NCBI GenBank assembly: GCA_911728435.2
Contig: OU452201.1
Coordinates: 21,328,001 to 21,392,000, forward strand
DNA from: Apoderus coryli
Taxonomy: Eukaryota > Arthropoda > Insecta > Coleoptera > Attelabidae
Length of the DNA stretch: 64,000 nt
Direction of reading: 5' to 3'
Shown here: positions 22,143 through 34,930 of the stretch, in pieces
How positions within the stretch are numbered: position 1 is the stretch's first letter
How the letters are laid out: each line of letters opens with the position of its first letter
The notes under the pieces: generated by a model
What the model saw: only the letters and a program-made list of their open reading frames with translations
Databases searched by the model: none
Told to the model about the DNA's origin: nothing
Made by a program: the position numbers and the translations under genes

Positions 22143-24982
22143 TTACTTATCATGCGCGATAATTCTAATAAGGGAAATCATAAGAAATAATTTCATTCAA
22201 ATTAAAAACTATAATAATAATAAATGATACAGCAACACCTAAATTAAACGTGAAAAGTAAAGCAAGTTTTCAATATGTCCTCCATTTTCCATAATGCAGG
22301 TAGTATAAACAGCCTCCAAAAATGTTGTACAGCATTGGACACTAAATTTGTTTCATTTAGGCAGGCTACAACTTCTCTGATTAATATTAAAAACTTCGCA
22401 CGAAATACAAAGTTCCCTTTTTCTTAAAACTGTAACTAAAACAAACAAACAATATTTGTTAAGAAGGAACAATTCTCAACCGTGCAAGAACCCAAAATAA
22501 AATATATATTATGCTTTATATATAGAAGAAAAATGTTTAAAACTATTGAAATAGTAACAAAAAATATATTTCTAAAATCTAAAATAATTTTTTTTCCATA
22601 AGAAACGATTTTCAACTGATTTTCAATACCTACTTATTTTTTGGTTCTCTTTGGACGTTTGGACGTACGGACTCAATTTTGAGACTGAACACCCTTAAAT
22701 ACGCCACTGTTAGCTGTCTGTCAATTAACAAATCTCCTTTTTCTACATTTTATAATTTTATCTTCTATTTATTATTATTATTTATTTCCTGCAAGATTCG
22801 ACACATGTTTTGTTTAATTTATTTGCTATGTAAGAAAATTAAAATTTGACTTGATACTGATATATTACTGCTTAAAGCTCTACAGAATATGAATATATGC
22901 ATTTTTTGAATTAGGCATATAAGGTCTAATCTACTTTTTTTTTAAATTTGTTTTAAAGGTTTAATAGATGATGATTGATCAAAATTTATTTTAAAATTCG
23001 AACATATTTTTCATCTAATTTTTTGCCATAGTTATATATCTTCCGAAGGTTTTTTTCTCTTATTAATATGAGGTAAACAAATACTCCTTATAGATACCTT
23101 TATAACTTTTTTTATTGATCTTTACGAAACTGATATAATATAAAGCCATTTATGTTACATTTACAGGTTGCTAAAATATCATAACTGTACAAGCGTATTT
23201 TATGTAACGTTGCTCTTATAGGAAATAAGACTCATTTTAACATGTTCTGCACGATCGTCGTGTCTTGCACAACCTTCCGAATTCTGAAACGTAACCTTCC
23301 CCGGGCCTCATTGCAGGAAAACGAAATTTTAGCAACCGCAGCAACTATTTGTGCTACAACACACATATATAACTATATTAAATTAATCTTCCGTCCTCTT
23401 TCACTACTACATTCTACATAGATGTTTCACCTTACAACCCAACATTTACATGATCTTCGATATACCAGCAGGAGCATCATATATACATCTAGTGGTTATT
23501 CCTACCCTTTAAATGTATAATATACATATATATGCTAAAAAGCTGTGATTGTAATAATCAATTTCTAACTTCCAATGCGTCGTTATCAGAATATATTTCA
23601 TATTTATAATCGAAAGTAAGAAAATACGTCACAAAACTCTAAAAATTAATAAAAAATTGCAGGAATTCCAATAAAAACACAATTATAATTATTTTTTGTA
23701 ATCTGGTTAAAAAGTGCTGATACCACTGGACTAATGGCTGAAGTTGTTCCATATTGTTGTGGTACATCATTGGCCCACATATTTTGGACCATTTCTTCAT
23801 GATGAAATTCATCTATTTAAAGATATCAAGCAATTGTTGGAATGGCCGTTTCGAAGAAATCATTCTAGATAGAAGAAACTTTAAAAAAGTGAAAATAAAA
23901 CTCCACAACTTCACTAACTTCAGTGTTATTGACTTCTAATACACAATTCCAATTAAAAAGATATTTTTAATTTCATCCAGCAAAAATTAACAGGTACACT
24001 CACATTACACTGGTGCATTAATCTTTGAGTTTAGTGTCGTCTTCTTTTCAAATCCTTTATGGACGCTCTGTGTGTATATTACTGAGTTTTATAAGTCAAA
24101 ACAAAATGTTATACTTACTTAATAACTTAAAGTATAAGAGCTGCAGCTGCAAAAACGGCTATTTAAAATAACCGTATAACTTTTCCATTCTCCATTAATG
24201 TTGTAAGTTTTCCCATTAATGTGTGGTGTAGTGTACCATTCTCGTGGAAATCTAGATCATCCTACCTCAATTCTGTGGATTATTTTATAGAACAATTGCG
24301 TCCTATTACATTCTTACGTTGTTACAAAGTTTTTTTGTAAGGTTTTTTATAATAAACTGTATCAATAAAGAGGCCCGTGTAATTATGTTAGACCGATCAG
24401 CATCTCACGGTCAATTCGTGATCAACATGACCCCAACCTTTTTAATGTCCTCATCTTTGTCCTTAGCACCATGACGATCAACGTCGTAGAATAATCAATC
24501 AAGACCAGTTTTAGACATTAAGTAAAATTGTTTGATTTTAACATTTATTAAAATTTATTTTTTTTATCTTTTTCATAAGAAAAAAGTTTGGTTAGTACAT
24601 AAGAAACGACAACTTGATTTGAAAATTATATTTTATTCACTTGTAATATTACAAGAGCTTAAATTATTTCCAGGAATAACTTATGCTCGTGTGGTATTCG
24701 GTAAGAACATTTCACAGCAAAATTTGGAATAAAATTATAATTTCAACCTGACATTTTACAATAATTTGTCAAAATATTGTTGTTTATGACATATGTTGAT
24801 GATTTGTTGCTAAACGGTTCTCACAAGTCAACAAATTTTTACTTAGATATCGCTGCGCCTAGAAATAAATTTCGGAAATTTTTGGGTTGCTAGGGTAATG
24901 AGTCAAAATTAAAACATCTTATTGGTTGCAAAGTAGAGATGTGACATTTTCGTAAGTACTCGTAATATCAAGGGTACCTAAT
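22143..24982. other. Gene-free AT-rich stretch
   Basis: No element termini, RNA genes or coding signal that I can support. Short open frames at 23754 and 24532 are Lys/Phe/Ile-rich, as expected from base composition alone. Confidence 0.4.
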
Positions 24983-25056
24983 TTTTCCGAGAAAAATCGT
25001 GTTAATAATACTTAGCAATATAAGTAATATTTTAACACGATTTTTTTCAGAGGAAA
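24983..25056. repeat. Short foldback repeat
   Basis: The arms TTTTCCGAGAAAAATCGTG...AATACTTA and TAAGTAATATT...CACGATTTTTTTCAG with AGGAAAA pair over about 30 bases around a loop of roughly 8 bases. Likely a small foldback or the centre of a degraded palindromic element. Confidence 0.6.
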
Positions 25057-25331
25057 AGATGCCCGAATGGTATTAGAAACTATTTCATGAGTAACATATT
25101 ATTTCGCATGCACATAGCTGACAAAACATACTAGGTACCTATTATACATGCATAACATGTTCTCGTAGGAGAACATAATTACTTGTTATCAAAGGTATTG
25201 TAATTTTTAGTGCCAACAGCTATCAAGTTTTACCGCGGTTAAACTCGAAAAAACTGGGATGTCTTCTAGTCTACACTGAACCGAAAAGGTACGTTGAATT
25301 AATAAATAAAGAACATAAATTTATGCTCGCC

Positions 25332-25591
25332 GGTTATTGATCTTACGAATGATGGACATTAATTTATAACTCCTGTACGTTAAAACGATGTTACCAGGTT
25401 GTTAATGTTACGAACGATGAAGATTAGTTTATGTCTCCAATACGTAAAACCGATGTTAGCTGGTTATTAATGTTACGAACGATGAACATTAATCTATGAC
25501 TGTTGTACATTAAACCGATGTCTGAAGGTTATTAATGTTACGAACGAGAAACATGAATCTATGACTTTTGTACGTTAAACCAATGTTAGCT
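25332..25591. repeat. 65-bp minisatellite, four units
   Basis: Units begin at 25332, 25397, 25462 and 25527 with GGTTATTAATGTTACGAACG or a close variant, and each ends near AAACCGATGTTAGCT. All four are exactly 65 bases long with substitutions only. A diverged fragment (TTACGAAAGATTGAGATTA) after 25620 may be a fifth unit. No coding is seen across it. Confidence 0.9.
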
Positions 25592-25918
25592 GATTATTTT
25601 ACGTAATTGTGTTCGCCGGAAATTACTATTACGAAAGATTGAGATTATTGGTCTGTATTCAATCAATAATCGCGAGCATATAGGTACATATGTATTATGT
25701 GTACTGCAAAGTGCAGTATGGTTCAAATATACTAGTACCAATGGTTAGAGAATTTAAAAGCCCAAATAAGACTCAAAATTATCTTGCTGTACGTCCATTG
25801 ATTTGATGCACCTGCTTTGTAAATAAATTAAATCATATTTGTACGACACTCGAAATATAAAGGCTTTATTTTTAATTTAGTTAATATTAAATGCTAAACA
25901 TGTCAGATTCGTCTGTCG

Positions 25919-26940
25919 TCTGAGGTGAAAAGGGAGAAAAAACTATATTTGGAAACTAAAGTCCGCGGAAATTCTTTTAAACAAAATTGGAAATTATTAC
26001 GAGATCTAAACATATATGCAAGGGAAAATATCACAATATCGTTTATTCATGATGTTGATAATATTAATGATTTTTTTGTGGCCACTTCTACCAACAATCC
26101 GGACCCAGGAACGATCAATTTTTACTTAGGTAATAAAATTAGGCATGATATTAACTTTGAATTTACAATGGTGGATCATGGGGAGATACTTGATGCATTG
26201 CTTGGGATTAAGTCAAATGCTGTAGGCAGTATTGATATGCTAGTAGTAGTAGTTGTCCGTTTATAATGCCCTTTATACAGCATCTAGTTATTTACTATAT
26301 AGAAACGAGGAACTTCCCAACATGTTGGAAAGAAGCCAATGTCATTCCAATCCCAAAACTAAAACTCCATCAACATTTAAGGATCTTATAGACCGATTAA
26401 TATATTCCCAGCGATCACCAAGGTTATTGACAGAGTGATCTGCAATCAAATGAAAACATATCTTGATGGGCATGGGTTATTGTCGGAGGTCCAGTTTGGG
26501 TTCCGTCAGGGTCACAGTTGCTCCACGACATGACTTAAAATACTGGATGATGCATTGGAGGCGGTAGATCAGGGTCGATTGACGGCATTGCTGCTGTTGG
26601 ACTACGCAAGGGGCATTTGATCGCATTGGTCATGGTTTGTTGCTGGCCATTGTGGGTTACCTGGGCTTTGGGGAGTCTGCTGTGTCTCTACTCGGAACAT
26701 ATGTGAATGATAGGTGTCAGGTTGTCATTTTGGGAACGGCAGTGTCTGGGCCCAGGACATTGCGTAGTGCCGCAGGGCATCCAGGAATCATTGCCTTTTT
26801 TATGTATCAGGGTTTTTGTTGTTGTTATTATTATGCAGTTATCTTTAGTATTGCTAATATGTTAAGCTAGGAGGCTGTGCATCGACTTCGCCTTTTGTGT
26901 AACTTTTCTAAGTTCTCAATAAAGTCATTTATTATATTAA
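25919..26940 (+). pseudogene. Broken LINE reverse transcriptase (Jockey/CR1-like)
   Basis: The first frame encodes TKVRGNSFKQNWKLLRDLNI, a region upstream of reverse transcriptase in Jockey/CR1-type LINEs. Then, after shifts between frames, come ITKVIDRVICNQMKTYL, VQFGFRQGHSCSTT and LLLDYA (position of the first catalytic Asp region), followed by the GYLGFGESAVSLLGTYVND segment. At least three frameshifts or stops separate these pieces, and the GVPQGS and YADD motifs are lost. AATAAA and an ATT-rich tail end it near 26940. It is 5'-truncated and dead. Confidence 0.8.
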
Positions 26941-26997
26941 TATTATTAATCAAAATAACAGGTTTTTAAGTAAACAGTGTGCGCCTTTAGAACAGAC

Positions 26998-27227
26998 TTA
27001 TAGAACCCATAAGTACGGTTGAATTGCAGATTTTCTTCCTTTAAGGTTTATTATATGTTCTTCTATTTCTTGAACTGTTTTAGCACAAAATAAAAAAGAT
27101 TCTTGAGAGTCTTTTATTGTGTACTTTAAATGGCTTATCTTTCCACTGGCACCATTGGAACATAGCTTGGCGGATAGCACTAAATATCCATGAAGAGCCC
27201 ATAAAATTTCTCCCCTCCTATCGGCGG
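26998..27227 (-). pseudogene. Coding-like remnant, probably TE-derived, family unrecognised
   Basis: The minus-strand frame is open for about 76 codons to a TAA at 26998 and reads GEILWALHGYLVLSAKLCS, then GKISHLKYTIKDSQESF and VQEIEEHIINL. The balanced composition and lack of AT-driven low complexity suggest former protein-coding sequence. I cannot match it to a named family. It adjoins the LINE remnant on the opposite strand. Confidence 0.35.
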
Positions 27228-30200
27228 GTTTTCAACATTACAAAGGAATACCGCACTGTGTTTTTTTTCGTTTTAAACTGACTTTAGTTTCGTACTTTAC
27301 TAAATGGTACTTATATAAATGGATTACTACTTACCTTATATTTCTACATTTGTTGTATTATTTGGGAACAAATTTTAAAAATAGATTTAGGAACACACTT
27401 CACTTTTCAACTGTATACATTTAACTAAACAAAACAAAAAGGACGCGTAAACAAAAAGTCTATAAGAATGTCATAATGTCAATGTTTTGAGTATTCAGTC
27501 TATGGTCCGGGTGCATTGATTTGCGCGCGTTATTCAGAATTTAATGGTTAGGTTCGTAAAATTAATGCTTACCATCCATTGAATCAACGATGATCATTTA
27601 TTAGTTTTTATGTTCGCTGTTCATAGGTGTATTATTTACAAATTATTGTGTTAAAAGCGAAGAGTATAAATTAATAAATTTAAAACATTGAAGCAATAAA
27701 TAGTGACATTATATTGATGAAAAAAAACATAAATTTTCGATGTCTTGCATTTATTGATTAATGTTTCATCGTACATTGTTTCTATGTATGAAATTATTAA
27801 TTTATGATCAAAATTCATTGTAACAGTGACCAATTCATAATATTAATGTTCAAAATATTGATGACAACCATTCATTGGTTTTACGTACAATATTTTTTTT
27901 CAGTGTATTCACTGCAGCAGTATTACATTGTATTTCGCCATAAACCAAATCGACATAATCTTCATTTGTCAGCGAACCCATTTGACATACTGGTAACTTT
28001 TTTATTTTATTAAATCAGACTTAATTATTAATCATAAACTAACAATTTCATGAAAACTTTCAAAATCTGATATTTGATGAATATTTAGTTGCCAACCATT
28101 GATAGTCTAATGACAATCTCACTGAAAGTAGTACACTTAATACACATTTATTGTTTTTCTTATCTAGGAATTCCTAGCTTAAGTTGACATGTAAATGTAC
28201 GCCTCTCTTTTTAGTGGAAATTAGTATGTACGCCTTTAAGCATGTATGTGTTTAGAGTTTAGTCTTACTTCTGTATTCATACATGTCAGTTTAACTTCTA
28301 AGACTCTAATTAATACGGGATTAATTTCACCACAGAAAACTTAACTTTGGATGTATAAGCCTTGTTTCATGTTTCAAAATAAGAAACCACACGAGACAAT
28401 GAACGCTTTACTATAATTTCAATTTTAAACACGATGTTTATAACATTTATGTCTTTTTGCTGAAATGTGAAACTAAATAATTAGTAATTAGGTACCTTCT
28501 TGTTTTATCTTTGAGTTAATCTCCTCTAAGGCAATTAATGCAAAACCTCAAAAGATATATATACATTTTATACGAGCGTGCACGTAGGTTGATTAATTAA
28601 TTTAGTAATTTGTGTTTAAATTGTTATCGGGATTCTAGAAATTTTGATACATGAAATCCAATGCAACAATAATATAGAGGCATTTGAAATAAAATTAATT
28701 TATTGTTTTACGTTTAAATTGATATAACGATTCCGAAATATTGATAGGTACGTCAAGAACATTGATATTTACGAAATAGTCATTTGGAATATATTTACGT
28801 GACTTAGTCTAAATTCGATTATTTAATTAATTGTGTTAATTCAATGACACTACGGATTAATTCGCTATGTGTTAACATGTACACGGTGTCCCTCCGGGAA
28901 AGACCGTAATAAATGATGGATAAACTGTAAATCAATAAAACTATTAAATATGAGTGTAGGTACCACTATAGGGTCAGTGGTTATATTGGTATTTCAAGTT
29001 ATACGCACGTAAGTATCAACTTGTTTGTTTTTAATGGGATAGTTTATACATATTAATATATTTTTGCTCTCTACGTGAAATTCTTGACATACCTACTCTG
29101 TGTATAATCATCGAATATACACATAGACAAGAAGGGTCACTTGTCGTTGGTACTTTGAAGTAGGACATATAAACTGCGTCTCCCCCTCGTCAATGAACAA
29201 TGTATTTCCGAGGGCAATTTATTGTACCACGTTCACATTATTTCGTGAGCGACTGAAACGGAGTTTAATAGAAATTAATTCTAAAGTATAGATCGAATTT
29301 AATACCATTTATTAGGTGTTCAAATTGATTTTTGAACGGAATTTTTGTTTGGTTTCATGAGCGTGAATTTTTACGTAACTATTTATGATTTTTCGTTACG
29401 TTAGATAGATACACATACAGACAATGTACCTACATATGAGTGCAATGAGAAAGTGAGCGCTTGGAGGGTATATGATGGTTTTGAGGGTTGTTTAAGTGTT
29501 TTAAGGGATGTTGAAGGGATTCTCTACATCTGTTTTTTCGGGTTTGCGATTTTTATTTCCTTTTCATTCTAGTTACGTGATGATTTCTGTTCCAAACTGA
29601 TCATATCTCGACAGTGCCACACTGCTTTGAAATCAGAGTTTTTTTAGAACCAAAAACATGTTTCTAAAGTTTGCTCATTTCAAATATGCTTTATTATGTA
29701 GTTCGCGGCAGCAATATTATATTTATGACAATAATTTTATTTTATAGGAAATTTGTTATTGGTTTCATATTGTTATAGAAAGACCATATTATAAAAAAGT
29801 TTAAAAATATTTACTATAACAACAACAAGGATAGTTTCTTAGGTCTTGAAGGATATAGGACGCTATCCGCTATACCAAACAAATGCATTAAAATTGGAAC
29901 CTGTTTTGCGCCTGATGGGGTTGTGAAATTTATACATACATACATAGAAGTTTTTATACATGTTGTAATATTGTAAACTTTATATTTGTCTTTATTGTGT
30001 TTTCTCGTACACAATTACACAAATAATTTCTTTTCAAAGCACTCCACAATTACACAAATATTTTTTTTTTCAAAGCATTCGCAATTACAGAAATATGCAC
30101 AACCGGTATATACGAGTATACGACCGCCAGTGTTGAACGATACGTAACATAGTGTAGGGCGACCTGTATGCGATGAGGAGCTGAAATCTGCGTAGAAAGA

Positions 30201-30303
30201 GTAACATAAGGGAACGAGCGAGATAGACAATATGGGTAGCGTAGTTTAACATATGAGAAGATTTATGTCAAAATTGACATTTTCAGGCCGGAAATTAACT
30301 ATA
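27228..30303. other. Gene-free AT-rich stretch
   Basis: No supported features. A lone ACACGGTGTCCCTCC near 28881 resembles the CAGGGTG-type ends seen elsewhere but has no partner. Confidence 0.4.
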
Positions 30304-30330
30304 AGGGCCGGTTCTACAATACAAGTGCGG
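30304..30330. repeat. Isolated MITE-like terminus
   Basis: GGGCCGGTTCTACAATA resembles the terminus GGGCCGGTATTATAAAA of the element at 37864-38593. No reverse-complement partner was found nearby, so it would be a truncated copy. Confidence 0.35.
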
Positions 30331-30782
30331 TAGGTATAGTTATTCTTGGAATATCTTATAAACTTCGATTTATACCGGATATAACTGTGGTTGCGTTTGA
30401 CAATGTTTTTGCAAGGATGGAAAAAGAATTGTTCCAGTGCACAGTAGTAATTCTAGTCAATTGACAGACGAACACGCAACATAACCTCAGAATAACACTT
30501 TTGGCTGCCGACGCACAGTGGTACAGAAGTCTAAATAGCTGGCCAAAACTATTAAAAAAGTTTTTCTAAAAATGCGGATTTTTACAATTAAATAAGTTCG
30601 GCAACATAGTAGAGTATCGCGTAGCGTTAAACATACATCTCACGGTCAACGACCTGCCGCGATACGCAGTACGAAAGTGACTCGAACAAGTGGGATCGTT
30701 AAACACGCACGCGCTTAAAAATAGGCTTTAGTTTGTGAGTGCGTAAAAAAGTGTAGATTTAATTCATTTTTAATAAAACAAA

Positions 30783-31410
30783 ATGGCTGAAGTAGGGAAA
30801 GGTACGTAGTATTCGAATATGCTAGTAATAATAATTAATTATTTATTACTAATTAATAATTTAAGTAGAAAATACAAGAAAAAGTTAAACCTTTCAAGAA
30901 CATATTATCTATTTTGGTAGAGATACAAAAAAAATTCCACGGAATTCCGCAACAAATCTTGTTGGATATTGATTATTGTTGTCTACTTATTCAAGAAAAG
31001 TGACATTTGTCTGCCACTAGCTGCCACCCTGGCTTTGGAATTTTTTTTAAAACCTAAATGCACGAAATATCAGAGCATTTCCGCTTCATTATTTAATTTG
31101 AGTTTTCTTTTTTTTTTCAGACTTAGATAACGTTCGTGGTCTCTCGAGAAAAGACCTCTTGTTTTTAATAAAGGGCCACTTGAATCAAAATATCATGGAC
31201 ATATGTGACATTGTGCAAAACGAAATGAATAGAAAATATAAGTGCGATTTTGAATTAACTGAAAGTGATAAAACTAATGTACGTAATACCGTACAAAAAA
31301 TAAAAATGAAGTGGCAGGAAGTGCACCGAACCGAGAATAAGTTTTTAGGCAAATTTCAAAACTGGCTAAACGAAATGACTATTGTGATCAATGACGATAA
31401 AAAAAGTTGA
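30783..31410 (+). CDS. Small intact two-exon gene, 102 aa, probably from a TE-associated family
   Basis: Exon 1 (30783-30801) begins AAACAAAATGG and reads MAEVGK plus one base before the donor GTACGTAG. Exon 2 (31121-31410) follows a long pyrimidine tract ending TTTCAG, completes the codon as Asp, and runs LDNVRGLSRKDLLFLIKGHL to a TGA. The product is 102 residues, basic and mostly helical in character, with no signal peptide or membrane segment. The end, KMKWQEVHRTENKFLGKFQN then WLNEM, resembles from memory the KWK..R....F..K...WL pattern in N-terminal parts of large uncharacterised proteins spread by insect transposable elements. If so, this is a truncated or first-exon portion of such a protein. 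Function not known. Confidence 0.5.
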
Positions 31411-31701
31411 GATCATTACCCGTATGCGTGCCACTTATGAACATAAAATTCTTAATTGCATGTCAAAAAATGCGCAATAACTACCTCTTAAAAACCACTA
31501 AATTTCATTTGCATATCTCCACCGGTTTCAGAACAATCAATAAATCTTCAGTTTTTAAGAAAAACTTTAGCTGTATCTCAGCAGAAAACGAAACATTTGC
31601 GGACATGTGTTTATATAGCAAACTGTCATTATTTTTTCATGCAGAAGTACCTCCTGAAGTTTGTCGCACTTATTTACTAACACACTGTATATATAATTAT
31701 A

Positions 31702-31991
31702 CAGGGTGATTCGTGGTAGATATTAGGTATGACTATTTACCTATAGGAGCATGATATATCATTTGAAAAAGACTTTAATTGCTGTTTAGAATATGTGATA
31801 ATAAAGAGGCTTTTATTTGTTCAAGTAGTTCACACTAAGGTCAATTGCGATTACCCTGTAACTAGACAAAAATATAAAAAATTTTGTGTAATATACTATA
31901 TTGACTGTATATAACTAACCAAATTTGTAGGATAAGCGTAAATATGTCTCTTAATAATCGTCGAACCTAACATCAACCATAAATCACCCTG
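31702..31991. mobile_element. 290-bp MITE, Tc1/mariner type
   Basis: The ends CAGGGTGATTCGTGGTAGA and its counterpart (CAGGGTGATTTATGGTTGA on the complement) match at about 15 of 19 positions. TA lies directly outside both ends (31700-31701 and 31992-31993). There is no coding. The first bases are the same as those of the foldback at 10680-12534, so related transposases may act on both. Confidence 0.8.
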
Positions 31992-32821
31992 TATATTTTT
32001 GCTTCCTTATTATTTGTGTTTGCCTTTTATACGACAAACTTTCCTCTGCCGATCTATTATTATTTTTCAGTTTTGAAATGATTTTTGTTGGTAATTAAAT
32101 TTAAGTTATTTAAGCAAGTTTTCTAAAAGTCTCCAGCCATTTAAGTCCGCCATTTTGTTTTTTTTTTTCTAAATTCACCATTTTTTTTGTAATCTGTAAT
32201 TATAAAAGCCTATTATACAAAATCTCATTTAAATCAAGGTGAAATTAAGCTTTTGGCCAGCTTTTCGGGATTTTGTACCACTGTGCGACGACGTGAAACT
32301 ACACCAATCGGTTCATCATCAGAACCGAATATATTTAGGTTCAGTGAATCCATTTTTTAAAATGTTGTTAGAGAAATGCACTCGGTAAGCATACAAAAAA
32401 TGTAAGTTTGGTAGATAAGGTTATGTACAAAAATATGAATTTTGCACTATTATTCTATTTTATAATTTTTTCGTAAAACGTTAAAATTGCTGCGGTAACA
32501 ATGGCACTTTATACCTACCATACTAACATCACATGCATACAACAGTTACAGTATATTATATTCATAATGAGAGGAATCGCTGCAGTTTCTCTTTGTATTT
32601 CAACCGCTTCCGTTTAATATTTAACAGAGAAATAATTGCGAAGCCAAAATTTCAACTAGGTACCTCCACCTTCATTATATTCGGTTGTATATGTGCATAC
32701 ACACATTTATATATAGGGCAGTCACATGAAAATGAACATGAACTATCTGGAACTAACATAAAAAATGCTCAGATTTCGGTATTTTTAATTTGATGGGACA
32801 CCCATTAAATATGGTATTGGG
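31992..32821. other. Gene-free stretch
   Basis: Nothing supported. The palindrome CGGTTC-ATCATCA-GAACCG near 32300 includes CTGATGATGAACC on the minus strand, which recalls half a hammerhead core but lacks the GAAA half. Confidence 0.35.
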
Positions 32822-33690
32822 AGGCCTTTCATAAACTTTATGCTTCAGGTATACCCAAAGAAAAAAACCATGAGGGAATTAGCGGACCATGTTATGTCAT
32901 CAAATTTTGATATCAAGCGACCGGGGAACATGTTGCAACAACATTCGAGTATGTCGAGATGGATGAGCGGTAGCCCCATCTTGTTGGAACCCAATATGAT
33001 TGTGTCCCAGTCTGCGCAATTCAGGCCGTAAAAATACCTATAACATGTTAACGCAACGTTCGGAGTTTATTGTAACAGTTCCACTTCAAAAAAATGATAC
33101 CAAAGATTGAAAGACCACACCATACGGTGACTTTTTCATCATGCAGAGGTGTTTCATGAAGCTGTTGCGGATGTGCATCGGACCAGTAACGATAATTTTG
33201 TTATTCACATATCATCAAGAAATTTAATTGGTTTTCATCATTTTCTAAAATTTGTCAAAATTGTCCACATAAGGCAATACCAAGTCTGCTTCTTTAACTT
33301 ATGAACAACTTGGATTTTGTACGGGTGAAAATGCAAATCAGAATGCAGAATTCTTCGCAATGTCCTGTTGGAAATGTGCAACGCACGTGACTGCCTTGAT
33401 GTAGCTCGTTTTGGTCTTCTTACAACAACTTACCATACAATATTTTCAGGTGTTCTGACTGTATGCATACCTACCTCTACGAAAATTTGATGCAATATTC
33501 TCTCTAAGCTCAAAATTTCTTACCCATTTCTATATGGTTTCGCGTGTCGGAATTCTTCCGTGTCTTTCCACATTAAGTTCGCGACTTGCACAACTGAATT
33601 ACTTAATAAAAACTGTTTCACGACAACAATTCGTTGATTTATTGGAAATTTGTCAATGAAAAATTAAATTGCAACTATTGACACACAAAA
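32822..33690 (-). pseudogene. Broken Tc1/mariner-superfamily transposase
   Basis: Reading the minus strand from about 33690: INQRIVVVKQFLLSNSVVQV (DNA-binding region), RRILHSDLHFHPYKIQV, QNYRYWSDAHPQQLHE, DEKVTVWCGLSIFGIIF, FQQDGATAHPSRHTR and MFPGRLISKFDDITWSANS. This order is that of IS630/Tc1/mariner transposases of the insect type. The D of QQDGATAH is the second catalytic acidic residue and is retained. The first catalytic region is degraded. Several frameshifts and stops separate the blocks, and the C-terminus is lost at about 32825. No terminal repeats were identified. Confidence 0.85.
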
Positions 33691-33798
33691 TATCAACACT
33701 ATGATAAATTGATGATACCTACCAGATGCCTAACCTGTTAGTTTAGCTCCTTAAATTCAAATATAATAAAATCAGGATAATTGTAGTTTTGTGTATTT

Positions 33799-34920
33799 AT
33801 GAATGTCTTATCTAGTGAATCAGTAGTTTCAGATGATATTAATTTATTTACCATTAATTTCAACAAGACCAATAAAACTAAATATCCACAATTCAATTTT
33901 CTAAGAATTATTGCGGAAAATAAGGAAATAATAATATCTCAGACAGAACATAATATGTCATATTTAGGAAGAGAGATTGACACATCATTGAAATGGGATG
34001 TACATATAAAAATAAAATAATAAATTAACAAACAAAATTCGATATTTGATCTTTCAATTTCGTCAAACAAAACACATTTTTTCTCAAAATTACCTAGTTA
34101 CTCTTTATTACGCATTAGTACAGTCCTTGTTACAATATGGCATTGCAGGTTGGGGTGGTTTATACAAAGCTCACCTAAACCCTCTGGAGAAAGTGCAAAA
34201 AACCATTTTAAAAATAACTTTTAATAAAAATAGAATGTATCCGAGTGACTTGCTTTATGCAGAAAGTTCGCTTATGGACTTGCGACAGCTCTATGGCTAC
34301 CGTATTCTCCTGCTTCAACATAAACGTAGAGGATCCCTTGAGTATATTCAGCATGCTCACAACACCCTTTACAAAAAAAAAAATAATTCTCTCAATTGAA
34401 AACAAAAAGCTAGGACAGCGCGCTTTTGAGTTTCTGGCGCCCCGTATGTACTGTGCTCTTCCGGAGGTGATTAGAGGGATTTCTAAATTTAACAAATTTA
34501 AAAAAGACAGTAGAAATTGGATATTATCATTACCAAGATCGAATATTCACGGAGTCATTGATTTCTAGAAATAAATATAAAACCTAAATGTAAAATTGTT
34601 AATCAATAAAGAGTTGGTTGCATATTGGTTTATGATTTTTGATTGATATTGTTGATATCTTATATTGTTTCGTTTTTTTTTTGTTTTGATTAGTGATAAT
34701 TTGTTATGGGTTGGGAAGAAACTGGATTTTTTGCAAAGAAAGGGCTACACCTACGCACAAATCATTTCTTGATTTCAGTGGGTTTTCTTTTATTTTCAAA
34801 AGATTAATTGCTGTCTTTATTTGTTTGTTACCTTTTTTTGTAAAAACCTTATTATTTATGAAAACATTTTCCTTCCATGTATTTGTTTTTCTTTTGGAAA
34901 TAAAATTATTATTATTATTT
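33799..34920 (+). pseudogene. LINE 3' end (CR1/Jockey group), 5'-truncated and frameshifted
   Basis: Three overlapping frames carry successive parts of the region after the catalytic site of a non-LTR reverse transcriptase: NMSYLGREIDTSLKWDVHI; YYALVQSLLQYGIAGWGGLY with VQKTILKITF; then FEFLAPRMYCALPEVIRGIS and FKKDSRNWILS to a stop at 34568. At least two frameshifts are needed to join them. About 350 bases of 3' UTR follow, ending in AAATAAAATTATTATTATT, an ATT-repeat tail typical of LINEs with simple-repeat ends. Confidence 0.8.
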
Positions 34921-34930
34921 GAATAACACA

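Noticed and set aside
32296..32320. Palindrome with CTGATGA on the minus strand
   Set aside because: It has the first hammerhead box and a GAACC stem, but GAAA is not found at the required position after stem II.
32840..33031. 63-codon plus-strand frame
   Set aside because: It is the shadow of the broken mariner transposase on the minus strand (FQQDGATAH and following region).
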